A stretch of DNA of 64,000 bases from Candidatus Eiseniibacteriota bacterium (GTDB lineage Bacteria; Eisenbacteria; RBG-16-71-46; CAIMUX01). This document shows positions 55,968 to 63,787 of the stretch, piece after piece. The stretch spans positions 17,254 to 81,253 of the forward strand of contig CAIMUX010000123.1 in the NCBI GenBank assembly GCA_903844735.1. The letters are read 5' to 3'. The notes beneath the pieces were generated by a model. The model saw only the letters and a list, made by a program, of their open reading frames with translations, did no database searches and was not told the DNA's origin. The position numbers and the translations under genes were made by a program. Every line of letters starts with the position of its first letter. The stretch's first letter is position 1.

Positions 55968-56424
55968 TCTGCCTTCCTTTCTTCGTGCGCGGCGGGCGCA
56001 TCCCTGCGGAGGATACCTCCGAGGCAGACCCGGCCAGTCGAGAATACGTCCGGATCGCTGGGTCGACCAGCAAGTCGCGGTACAGAGGCATGGTCTTACC
56101 GATCGAGAGAATGCCCAGGCGGACCGAGCACCGGGGGTGCCTTCTTGAGACGTTTGGCTGGCAGAGGCAGGCCCGTCGCTCCGCCTTCTTACCGCCTCAG
56201 TCTCCGTCTCGCCGTCCCTCTCCCCGAGCGTGTGCCCGCTCCCCATGCGACCGCATCTCCACATCAACGGCTGACGCATCGCGATGACCGATGGGCCGCG
56301 AGACCCACAGTGCCGAAATCAAGAATAACAGAGTCGATTTTTCATGGTCATGTCGAGGCTTCAGGTGTAAGATCGGAGGCTGTGTTGCCGCCCGATGAGG
56401 GTGGAATGGATGGGAGGGGCTCAG

Positions 56425-57018
56425 ATGAGTACGTCCGGAGCGCACGGTCACGCAACCGCGCCCGCGACCCTGGCCGCGGAGCTGCGGGGTAAGACAGGCC
56501 AGAACCCAGCCGAGTGCTATCAATGCGGGAAGTGCTCGGCCGGTTGTCCGATGGCCGTCGAGACCCTGCTTCGCCCGCACGATGTCATGCGGCTGATCGG
56601 GGGCGATCGCCGCGAGACGCTACTGGAGGGCGAGTCGATCTGGCTTTGCCTCACCTGCGAAGCTTGCACCGCGCGCTGCCCGAACGGCTGCGATCCCGCC
56701 CGCATGATCGACGCTCTGCGCGAGATGTCGGTCGCGCGCGCCCCCCGGGCTGTCGGGGCGTTCCATCGTTCCTTCCTCGATCAGGTGAAAGCCAACGGCC
56801 GGATGTTCGAGTTCGGACTGGTGCTTGAGTACAAGCTCCGCTCGGGCAAGCTGCTCAACGACGTGTTTTCCACGCCGGGGATGATCTCCCGCGGGTTGTT
56901 GAAGTTCGTGCCTTCTCCGATCAAGGGCGTGGCGGATGTCCGCCGCATCTTCGCAGCCTGTGAAAGAGAAGCGGCCAGGGACCTTCACGCGAGCGGCGCG
57001 GACGGGAGGGATCAGTGA
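56425..57018 (+). CDS. hdrC: Heterodisulfide reductase subunit C (HdrC-like)
   Basis: 197 aa from ATG 56425, preceded by GGGAGGGG; an upstream frame start at 56395 is less likely. Two [4Fe-4S] motifs: CYQCGKCSAGCP with a following helix, and CLTCEACTARCPNGCDP. It carries electrons between HdrA and the HdrB active site. The C-terminal part (RSFLDQVKANGRMFEFGLVL, LLNDVFSTPGMISRGLLKF) is typical of HdrC. It opens a seven-gene operon hdrCBA-flxDCBA; the stop overlaps the hdrB start. No membrane segment, as for cytoplasmic Hdr complexes. Upstream (56280-56424) holds its promoter, but no clear element was recognised. Confidence 0.92.
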   Translation: MSTSGAHGHATAPATLAAELRGKTGQNPAECYQCGKCSAGCPMAVETLLRPHDVMRLIGGDRRETLLEGESIWLCLTCEACTARCPNGCDPARMIDALREMSVARAPRAVGAFHRSFLDQVKANGRMFEFGLVLEYKLRSGKLLNDVFSTPGMISRGLLKFVPSPIKGVADVRRIFAACEREAARDLHASGADGRDQ

Positions 57019-57986
57019 TGCGCATCGGCTATTACCCCGGTTGCTCGCTCCACGCCACGTCCCGCGAGTTCGACGAAAGCCTGCGGGCCACGGCGGTGGC
57101 GCTGGATGTCGAGCTGGCCGAGATCGACGACTGGTCGTGCTGCGGCGCCACCTCCGGGCATGCCACCAGCCACTTGCTTTCGGTGGCGCTCCCTGCGCGC
57201 AACTTGGCCCTCGCCGAGGAGCAGGGGATGCAGGAAGTGCTCGCCCCTTGCGCGGCCTGCTACAACCGCCTGGCGTCGGCCAGCCACTCCCTCCGCGAGG
57301 ACGCGGGCCTGGAGATCAAGATCAAGGAAATCCTGGCGCGCCCGTTCGCCAACACCGTGCGTGTGCGCAATGTCATGGAGCTTTACCGTTCGCTCATTCC
57401 GCAGATCACCGAGAAGTCCGCCGGGAGACTGAAGGGGATGAAGGTCGCGTGCTACTACGGTTGCCTGCTGGTCAGGCCTCCGGGGGTGCTTGCCTTCGAC
57501 GACGCCGAGCAGCCGACCTCGATGGACGAGATCTGTCGCGCCACCGGCGCCACGTCGGTGGACTGGAACCTGAAGGTGGAATGCTGCGGTGGGGCCTTCT
57601 CGCTCTCGCGCACCGCATCGGTGATCCGGCTGGGGCGCGCCATCTTGGAAGACGCGCGCAAGGCGGGCGCCGAGGCGCTCATCGTGGCCTGCCCGATGTG
57701 TCACAGCAACCTCGACTTCCGGCAGAGCGCCATGACGCAGTCGGGCGAGACGCCAATGCCGGTGCTCTTCCTGAGCGAACTGGTCGGCATGGGCTTAGGG
57801 CTTTCGGCGCGGGACATGGGAATGAAGCGGCACTTCGTCAACACCGGCCCCATCGAGAAACGAGCCACGGAGACGGCGGCGCAGGTCGCCGCGGAAGCGG
57901 CCGCGAAGGCCGCCAAGGCCGCGGAGACGGCGGCGAAGGCCACGGCGCAGGCGGGCACCGCGCCCGCCGGGAAAGGGGTGGCCTGA
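57018..57986 (+). CDS. hdrB: Heterodisulfide reductase subunit B (HdrB-like) with Ala/Lys-rich tail
   Basis: 322 aa. Two CCG domains carry the noncubane [4Fe-4S] cluster ligands: C9-x31-C41-C42-x35-C78-A-A-C81, and a second copy with GCLLVRPPGV, then x39 and CC in VECCGGAFSL and CPMC. Both sets are complete, so it should reduce a disulfide substrate. After about residue 275 (FVNTGPIEKRATETAAQ) comes a tail of nearly only Ala, Lys, Glu and Thr, about 40 residues, not present in typical HdrB. ATG 57018 overlaps the hdrC stop; GTG 57015 is an alternative. The stop overlaps the hdrA start (TGATG). Confidence 0.93.
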   Translation: MRIGYYPGCSLHATSREFDESLRATAVALDVELAEIDDWSCCGATSGHATSHLLSVALPARNLALAEEQGMQEVLAPCAACYNRLASASHSLREDAGLEIKIKEILARPFANTVRVRNVMELYRSLIPQITEKSAGRLKGMKVACYYGCLLVRPPGVLAFDDAEQPTSMDEICRATGATSVDWNLKVECCGGAFSLSRTASVIRLGRAILEDARKAGAEALIVACPMCHSNLDFRQSAMTQSGETPMPVLFLSELVGMGLGLSARDMGMKRHFVNTGPIEKRATETAAQVAAEAAAKAAKAAETAAKATAQAGTAPAGKGVA

Positions 57987-60007
57987 TGGCCCGCATCGGC
58001 GTTTTCGTCTGCCACTGCGGTGAAAACATCGGCCGCACGGTGGACTGCGCGAGAGTGGCGAACGAGCTGCGGGACCTGCCCGGCGTCGCCCACTCCGTCG
58101 ACTACAAGTACATGTGCTCGGACCCGGGTCAGTCGATCGTCAAGCAGGCGATCCGGGAGAAGAACCTGGACGGCGTCATCGTGGCGGCCTGCTCGCCCCA
58201 CATGCACGAGAAGACCTTCCGTCGCGCTGTGGCCTCCGAGGGGTTGAACCCGTTCCTGGCGGAAATGGCCAATATCCGCGAGCACTGCTCCTGGATCCAC
58301 GAGGATCGGGAGAAGGCCACGGACAAGGCGATCGAGGTCTGCCGCTCCATCGTGGAAAAAGTGAAGCACAACGTCCCACTGGAGACGATTCGGATCCCGG
58401 TGACCAAGCGCGCGCTCGTCATCGGGGCGGGTATCGCCGGCATCCAAGCCGCGCTCGACATCGCCGACGGCGGGGTCGAGGTGGTGGTCGTCGAGAAGGA
58501 CCCGTCCATCGGCGGCCACATGAGCCAGCTCTCCGAGACTTTCCCGACCCTGGACTGCTCGCAGTGCATCCTCACTCCGCGCATGGTGGAGCTCTACCAG
58601 CACCCGAACGTCAAGCTCATCACCTACGCGGAGGTGGAAGAGGTCAGCGGGTACATCGGCAACTTCAAGGTCAAGATCCGGCAGAAGGCCCGCAGCGTCG
58701 ATGCCGACAAGTGCAACGGCTGCGGCGCCTGCGCCAAGGCGTGCCCGAACAAGAAGGTCCCCTCCGAGTTCGACACCGGGCTCGGAACGCGCACGGCGAT
58801 CTACGTGCCGTTCCCGCAGGCGGTGCCCAACATCCCGGTCATCGATCGCGCCGCCTGCGCCCTCTTCCGGGGCCGGGCCAAGGGGCTCAAGAAGGAAGCC
58901 TGCGCGAAGTGCCGCGAGGCCTGCTCGCGCGAAGCGATCGACTACGACCAGCAGGACACCTTCATCATGCAGGACATCGGCGCCATCGTGGTCGCCACCG
59001 GGTATCAGCTCTACAGCATCGGCAAGGACCAGCCCGCGGGGCTGACCGGTTACGGTGAGTACGGCTATGGCACGATCCCCGACGTCATCGACGGGATGCA
59101 GTTCGAGCGGCTGGCCTCGGCCTCGGGGCCGACCGGCGGCCGCATCGTCCGCCCCTCCGACGGGAAAGAGCCGAAGCGGATCGTCTTTCTGCAATGCATC
59201 GGCTCGCGTGATCCGGCCAAGGGGATCGAGTACTGCTCCAAGATCTGCTGCATGTACGTCGCCAAGCACACCATGCTGTACAAGCACAAGGTGCACGACG
59301 GCCAGGCGACTGTGTTCTATATGGATATTCGCGCCGCGGGGAAGGGGTACGAGGAGTTCACCCGGCGCGCCATCGAGGAGGACGGGGCCCGCTATATCCG
59401 CGGCCGCGTCTCGCGCCTCTACCGGGATGGCGAGGTGATCAAGGTTCAGGCGTTCGACACCCTGTCCGGCGAGCCGATCCTGATGGACGCCGACATGGTC
59501 GTGCTGGCCACCGCGATGCGCCCGCAGCCTGGAATCCAGCTCCTGGCTCAGACGCTCTCCGCTTCCTACGACCAGCACGGTTTCTTCAACGAGGCGCACC
59601 CCAAGCTGCGCCCGGTGGAGACGAATACCGCCGGCATCTTCCTCGCCGGGGCTTGCCAGTCGCCGCGGGACATTCCCGACTCGGTGGCGATGGCCTCGGC
59701 CACCGCTGCGAAGGTCCTCGGGATGTTCAGCAAGGACCAGTTGGAGCGGGAACCGACGGTGGCGCGGGTCGATGTCAGTCTGTGCGCCGGTTGCTTCCAC
59801 TGCGAGCGGGTCTGTCCGTACGGCGCGATCACCCATCTGGAGATCCGCGACCGGAAGGGGAACCTCGTCAAAGTGGTGGCCGACGTGAACCCCGGGGTCT
59901 GCCAGGGGTGCGGAACCTGCCAGGCGACCTGTCCTTCGAAGAGCGTGGAGCTGTCCGGCTTCACCGACGAGCAGATCTACGCGGCGATCAACGCCCTGGT
60001 CTTGTAG
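57986..60007 (+). CDS. hdrA: Heterodisulfide reductase subunit A (HdrA), electron-bifurcating flavoprotein
   Basis: 673 aa from ATG 57986. The N-terminal domain starts RIGVFVCHCGENIGRTVDCA, then the FAD-binding fold ALVIGAGIAGIQAALDIADG with PSIGGHMSQLSETFPTLDCS. Iron-sulfur motifs: CNGCGACAKACP, a CAKCREACSREAIDY insertion, a ferredoxin-like CAGCFHCERVCPYGA and CQGCGTCQATCPSKS. VVLATAMRPQPGIQL is the second flavin-domain strand. HdrA holds the bifurcating FAD that splits an electron pair from NADH-derived electrons into ferredoxin (exergonic/endergonic coupling). Its 4Fe-4S set and length fit bacterial HdrA. Followed 14 bp later by flxD. Confidence 0.96.
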   Translation: MARIGVFVCHCGENIGRTVDCARVANELRDLPGVAHSVDYKYMCSDPGQSIVKQAIREKNLDGVIVAACSPHMHEKTFRRAVASEGLNPFLAEMANIREHCSWIHEDREKATDKAIEVCRSIVEKVKHNVPLETIRIPVTKRALVIGAGIAGIQAALDIADGGVEVVVVEKDPSIGGHMSQLSETFPTLDCSQCILTPRMVELYQHPNVKLITYAEVEEVSGYIGNFKVKIRQKARSVDADKCNGCGACAKACPNKKVPSEFDTGLGTRTAIYVPFPQAVPNIPVIDRAACALFRGRAKGLKKEACAKCREACSREAIDYDQQDTFIMQDIGAIVVATGYQLYSIGKDQPAGLTGYGEYGYGTIPDVIDGMQFERLASASGPTGGRIVRPSDGKEPKRIVFLQCIGSRDPAKGIEYCSKICCMYVAKHTMLYKHKVHDGQATVFYMDIRAAGKGYEEFTRRAIEEDGARYIRGRVSRLYRDGEVIKVQAFDTLSGEPILMDADMVVLATAMRPQPGIQLLAQTLSASYDQHGFFNEAHPKLRPVETNTAGIFLAGACQSPRDIPDSVAMASATAAKVLGMFSKDQLEREPTVARVDVSLCAGCFHCERVCPYGAITHLEIRDRKGNLVKVVADVNPGVCQGCGTCQATCPSKSVELSGFTDEQIYAAINALVL

Positions 60008-60021
60008 GGCGAGGAGAGGGC

Positions 60022-60465
60022 ATGGCAGAGACATCGAACGGAGCGTTTGAGCCCAAGGTCACCGCCTTTGTCTGTAACTGGTGCACCTACACCGGGGCCG
60101 ACCTGGCCGGAACGAGCCGCCTGCAAATGTCGCCCAACGTGCGGATCATCCGACTGCCCTGCACCGGCCGCATCGACCCGCTCTTTATCGTGAAAGCGTT
60201 TGAGCGCGGGGCCGACGGGGTCATCGTCTCGGGATGTCACCCGGCCGACTGCCACTACACGTCGGGGAACTACCACGCGCGGCGGCGTTTCGCGCTCTTC
60301 CTGGAGCTGGCCGGCTTCATGGGGATCGACCCGAAGCGCATTACCTTCTCGTGGGTCTCGGCCTCCGAGGGGGGGAAGTGGCGCGACGTGGTGAACGACA
60401 CGGTGACGCGGGTGCGGGAGTTGGGACCGTTCACGGCCTATCGCGAACTCGCGGGGAAGCCGTGA
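60022..60465 (+). CDS. flxD: FlxD/MvhD-like iron-sulfur subunit
   Basis: 147 aa; ATG 60022 follows GAGGAG. It has the MvhD/FlpD pattern: AFVCNWCTYTGADLAGTSRL, RIIRLPCTGRIDPLFIVKAF and DGVIVSGCHPADCHYTSGNY-HARRR. The cysteines bind a [2Fe-2S] cluster that hands electrons from the NADH/hydrogenase arm to HdrA. A long frame starting at 59653 is a shadow of hdrA. The subunit is common to hydrogenase- and flavin-linked Hdr complexes; neighbours flxC, B and A show it is the flavin (Flx) type. Confidence 0.93.
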   Translation: MAETSNGAFEPKVTAFVCNWCTYTGADLAGTSRLQMSPNVRIIRLPCTGRIDPLFIVKAFERGADGVIVSGCHPADCHYTSGNYHARRRFALFLELAGFMGIDPKRITFSWVSASEGGKWRDVVNDTVTRVRELGPFTAYRELAGKP

Positions 60466-60534
60466 TGAGGAGTCACGGATCCTCCGGCGGATGGCGGTCA
60501 TGACGGGATGGCGGGGAATGGGTGGGAGGCAATC

Positions 60535-61500
60535 ATGCAGGAGCTGAGAGACCTCGCGAGGAAGCTTCTCTCCGATGGGGCCGTAGGGGTCGTCATCGGC
60601 TACGAAGAAGGGCCGCACGGGGTGCGTCCCGCTTTCATCACCGACGGGGCTGATGCCGACAAGCTGATCTTCGACCGGCGTTGCGTGCAGAACCTCGCGA
60701 CGTACCTGGCTCCCCGGCGAAACCATCTGGGCAAGCTGGGGAAGAAGGCGCTCGTGGTCAAGGGATGCGACGCGCGCGCCGTGGCGGGACTGATCCGCGA
60801 GACGCAGATCAAGCGCGAGGACGTCGTGATCATCGGCGTGCGCTGTGGCGGCGTGCTGCGCAGCGACCTGGCGATCGGCAACGGCGGCAGCGGCAATGGT
60901 GAAGGCGGCATTGGTGGAGGCGGTGCGGGCCGGCCGGCCGCCGGCGCGGTTGCCACGGGCGCGGCTGCGGTTGCTCTTACGCCGGAGACGGTCGCGGACC
61001 GCTGTGCCGAATGCGACATTCGCGAGCCGCACCTGGCCGATCACTTGGTCGGCGAGCTGCCGCCGGCCCCTCCGGTCTCGAAACGACGGGAAGAGCTGAT
61101 TGCCAAGATCGAGGCGATGACGCCGGGGGAGCGCTGGGACTTCTGGCAGCAGGAGCTGGAGCGCTGCGTCCTCTGCCACGCCTGTCGCGAAGTCTGCCCG
61201 ATGTGCTTCTGCGAGCGCTGTGTGGCCGACAAGACGGTGCCGCAGTGGCTCGAGTCGTCCCCCACCGGGCGGGCCAATTTCGCCTGGCACCTGACCCGCG
61301 CGTTGCACCAGGCCGGCCGCTGCTGCGACTGCGGCGAGTGCGAGCGGGCGTGCCCGGCGGACATCCCGCTGGGATTGCTCAACCGCAAGCTCGCGCAGGT
61401 TGTGGAGGAGCGCTACGAGTTCCGGGCGACGGACGATCCTGAGATCCCCGCACCCGTGGGCAGCTATAAGCTGAACGATACGCAGGAGTTCATCCTTTGA
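60535..61500 (+). CDS. flxC: FlxC-like 4Fe-4S dicluster subunit with Gly/Ala-rich insert
   Basis: 321 aa from the ATG at 60535, with GGGAGG a few bases upstream; an earlier in-frame ATG lies at 60508. The N-terminal half resembles the F420-hydrogenase beta-type/Flx region (GYEEGPHGVRPAFI, RRNHLGKLGKKALVVKGCDA, VVIIGVRCGGVLRSD). A low-complexity Gly/Ala-rich insertion of about 45 residues (GGSGNGEGGIGGGGAGRP onward) interrupts it. Then come CAECDIREP and a 4Fe-4S dicluster: CVLCHACREVCPMCFCERC and CCDCGECERACPADIPLGL. It should relay electrons between FlxB/FlxA and FlxD-HdrA. The insert lies between the flavin-like and ferredoxin-like halves. Confidence 0.85.
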   Translation: MQELRDLARKLLSDGAVGVVIGYEEGPHGVRPAFITDGADADKLIFDRRCVQNLATYLAPRRNHLGKLGKKALVVKGCDARAVAGLIRETQIKREDVVIIGVRCGGVLRSDLAIGNGGSGNGEGGIGGGGAGRPAAGAVATGAAAVALTPETVADRCAECDIREPHLADHLVGELPPAPPVSKRREELIAKIEAMTPGERWDFWQQELERCVLCHACREVCPMCFCERCVADKTVPQWLESSPTGRANFAWHLTRALHQAGRCCDCGECERACPADIPLGLLNRKLAQVVEERYEFRATDDPEIPAPVGSYKLNDTQEFIL

Positions 61501-61534
61501 GGCCGGGGCCGTGCGGCCGGGAGTGCAACGCGTC

Positions 61535-62716
61535 ATGAAGACCAGATCGATATCCCGGGAGAACCTGGCGGCCCTGGTGGCCGACCTGGTCAAGGGCGGT
61601 ACCGACGTGGTGGCACCGGCCCGCGCTTCCGACGGCAAGGTCGACTACCGTCGCGTGGCGAAGTTCGACGAGATCACCATGAACGGCGGGATGCCCCGCC
61701 GGTCTCTGAAGGAGTTCTTCCTTCCGCCGACCGAGGCGCTTTTTTCGTGGAAGCAGAAGCAAGCCGACATCACCCTGGAGCCGGTGCCGACGACGTTCGG
61801 TCCCGCGGTCGTGCTGGGGGCGCGTCCCTGCGACACCGCGGGCGTGGTGGTCCTCGACAAGGTCATGGGCTGGGACTTCCGGGATGAACTCTGGTTCGGC
61901 CGCCGGGAGGCGACCACCATCGTCTCGCTCGCGTGCAGCGGAGTGGACGACTCCTGCTTCTGCCGCGTGGTGGGACTCTCGCCCGAGACCGAGAAGGGCG
62001 CGGACCTCGTGCTGTACCCGGCCGACGGCGGTTTCCTGGCCCAGCCGGTGACGGAGAAGGGCGAGGCGTTGATCTCGGCGCACTCCGCTCGATTTGTTGA
62101 CGCACCGGCCGGTGATCCGGGCAAGGCGACGGCGGGCAAAGAGAAGAAGGCTACCGCGGCGGCGGCCGCACCCGCGACGCCTGGGGGCGCGAAGTCGGAG
62201 ACCGTATTGCCCGCGGGCGCGAAGGCAGGGACCGCGATCCCCGCGGGGGCGACGGCCGCTCCTGCCTCTGTCGGTACCGGCGGCATCGGCGGGCCGGTCG
62301 ATCTCGGTTCGGTGCACGATTGGCTGGCCGATCACTTCGAGCACCCGCTTTGGGAGGCGATCGCCTTTCGCTGTCACGGCTGTGGGGCGTGCGCATCGGT
62401 CTGTCCCACCTGCCATTGCTTCGACATTGTCGATGAGCCGGAGGGAGTCACCGAGGGAACGCGCCGCCGCAACTGGGACACCTGCCAGGAAGGGCGCTTC
62501 ACGCTCCACGCGTCGGGGCACAACCCGCGCGCTCAACAGAACGCCCGGTTCCGGCAGCGCGTGATGCACAAGTTCTACATCTACCCGGAGAAGTTCGGGG
62601 AGACCCTTTGCACCGGCTGCGGCCGTTGCGTCCGCGACTGTCCGGGCGGGATGGACTTGCCGGAGATCGTGGCGAAGATCGCCGCCTTGGCGACGAAGGA
62701 CAGTGTGCGTTCATGA
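61535..62716 (+). CDS. flxB: FlxB-like 4Fe-4S subunit (AsrA-like) with Ala-rich linker
   Basis: 393 aa from ATG 61535; GTG 61511 is a longer alternative. The N-terminal part (FDEITMNGGMPRRSLKEFFL, GPAVVLGARPCDTAGVVVLD, VSLACSGVDDSCFCRVVGL) matches the subunit A region of anaerobic sulfite reductase (AsrA) and FlxB. A 60-residue Ala/Gly/Lys/Thr-rich linker (about 195-255) follows. The C-terminal part holds two ferredoxin-type clusters, CHGCGACASVCPTCHCFDI and CTGCGRCVRDCPGGMDLPE. In AsrABC and Flx complexes this subunit passes electrons from the flavin subunit to downstream clusters. Followed 25 bp later by flxA. Confidence 0.87.
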   Translation: MKTRSISRENLAALVADLVKGGTDVVAPARASDGKVDYRRVAKFDEITMNGGMPRRSLKEFFLPPTEALFSWKQKQADITLEPVPTTFGPAVVLGARPCDTAGVVVLDKVMGWDFRDELWFGRREATTIVSLACSGVDDSCFCRVVGLSPETEKGADLVLYPADGGFLAQPVTEKGEALISAHSARFVDAPAGDPGKATAGKEKKATAAAAAPATPGGAKSETVLPAGAKAGTAIPAGATAAPASVGTGGIGGPVDLGSVHDWLADHFEHPLWEAIAFRCHGCGACASVCPTCHCFDIVDEPEGVTEGTRRRNWDTCQEGRFTLHASGHNPRAQQNARFRQRVMHKFYIYPEKFGETLCTGCGRCVRDCPGGMDLPEIVAKIAALATKDSVRS

Positions 62717-62741
62717 ATCGCCGACTCACGGAGGCTACGCG

Positions 62742-63572
62742 ATGAATCTGTATCAGCCGCATCTCGTCAAGATCGACTCGATCATCGAAGAGACGCACGA
62801 CACCCGGACGCTCAAGCTCCGCTTTCTGGATCCCGAGGTGGCGGCGAAGTTCGACTTCCGCGCCGGGCAGTTCGGCGAGTATTCGGTCTTCGGCGCGGGC
62901 GAGTGCACCTTTTGCATCGCCTCGTCGCCCACGCGCAAGGGGACGATCGAGTGCACCTTCAAGTCGGTGGGCAAGGCGACGAACGCGATGCGTGGCCTGA
63001 ACGAGGGCGACACGATGGGGTTCCGCGGCCCCTACGGGAACTCCTTCCCGCTCGACCGGATGGAGAAGGCGAGCATGGTTTTTATCGCGGGCGGGATCGG
63101 CTTAGCACCGGTCCGCTGCGTCATCTGGAACACGCTCGACCTGCGCGACCAGTTCAAGGACGTGACCATCGTCTACGGTGCTCGTTCCGTCGCCGACCTG
63201 GTGTATAAGCGCGAATTGACCGAGTGGGAAGCGCGAAAGGACGTGAAGCTCTGGCAGACCGTCGATCCGGGCGGTGAGACGCCGGAGTGGAAGCACGAGA
63301 TCGGCTTCGTGCCGGCGATCGTGGAGAAGGCGGCGCCGAAGGCGGACAACGCCTACGCGGTGGTTTGTGGCCCGCCGATCATGATCAAGTACACCCTGCC
63401 GGTGCTGGAGAAGCTGGGGTTCCCGCCGGAGCGGATCTACACGACGCTGGAGAACCGCATGAAGTGCGGCTGCGGCAAGTGCGGACGCTGCAACATCGGG
63501 CCGGTCTATGTCTGCAAGGACGGGCCGGTGTTCACGGCGGCGGAGATGGCGAAGCTGCCGGGGGAGTACTAG
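62742..63572 (+). CDS. flxA: FlxA-like NAD(P)H-FAD oxidoreductase (AsrB/PyrK-like)
   Basis: 276 aa; ATG 62742 has CGGAGG upstream. The FNR-type FAD domain shows FRAGQFGEYSVFGAGECTFC, then FCIASSPTRKGTIECTFKSV and GFRGPYGNSFPLDRM. The NAD-binding domain has FIAGGIGLAPVRCVIWNTLD, VTIVYGARSVADLVYK and VVCGPPIMIKYTLPVLE. The C-terminus holds a CGCGKCGRCNIG [2Fe-2S] motif as in PyrK and AsrB. It oxidises NAD(P)H and feeds electrons into the Flx-Hdr complex. Last gene of the operon; its stop overlaps the relic on the other strand. Confidence 0.92.
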   Translation: MNLYQPHLVKIDSIIEETHDTRTLKLRFLDPEVAAKFDFRAGQFGEYSVFGAGECTFCIASSPTRKGTIECTFKSVGKATNAMRGLNEGDTMGFRGPYGNSFPLDRMEKASMVFIAGGIGLAPVRCVIWNTLDLRDQFKDVTIVYGARSVADLVYKRELTEWEARKDVKLWQTVDPGGETPEWKHEIGFVPAIVEKAAPKADNAYAVVCGPPIMIKYTLPVLEKLGFPPERIYTTLENRMKCGCGKCGRCNIGPVYVCKDGPVFTAAEMAKLPGEY

Positions 63573-63778
63573 TCCGGGGGCGATCTTCGGGATCGGGCCA
63601 TCTCCAACTTGAGGCCACTTCCTGCCCGGTACGGATGGACCACCACAACGATTCGGCCAACACCGGACGTTCCTGCCAGGACGAGTCTCTCCTGTGCGGT
63701 CGAGCGTCGCGGATCCGTCGCTGTGATGGAAAGCGGGTCTCGGAAGGCACTCGCCGTTTCTCTGCCCCACGGGGGCTC
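63569..63778 (-). pseudogene. BrnT-family toxin relic
   Basis: The minus-strand frame just after the DUF2283-type gene stop reads ETASAFRDPLSITATDPRRS, then AQERLVLAGTSGVGRIVVVV and HPYRAG. This is the core of BrnT-type RNase toxins (E-A-x-x-V-F-x-DPL, ERx-x-x-G-x-S-x-x-GR-x-LVVVH). The N-terminal WDxxKAxxNxxKHxVxF region is missing and the C-terminal IRIISAR block is replaced, so it is a dead fragment. No BrnA antitoxin is in view. Confidence 0.5.
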
Positions 63779-63787
63779 GGTGATCGA

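Noticed and set aside
57701..60034. 777-aa minus-strand open frame
   Set aside because: Antisense shadow of hdrA/hdrB, which have clear cluster-binding motifs on the + strand.
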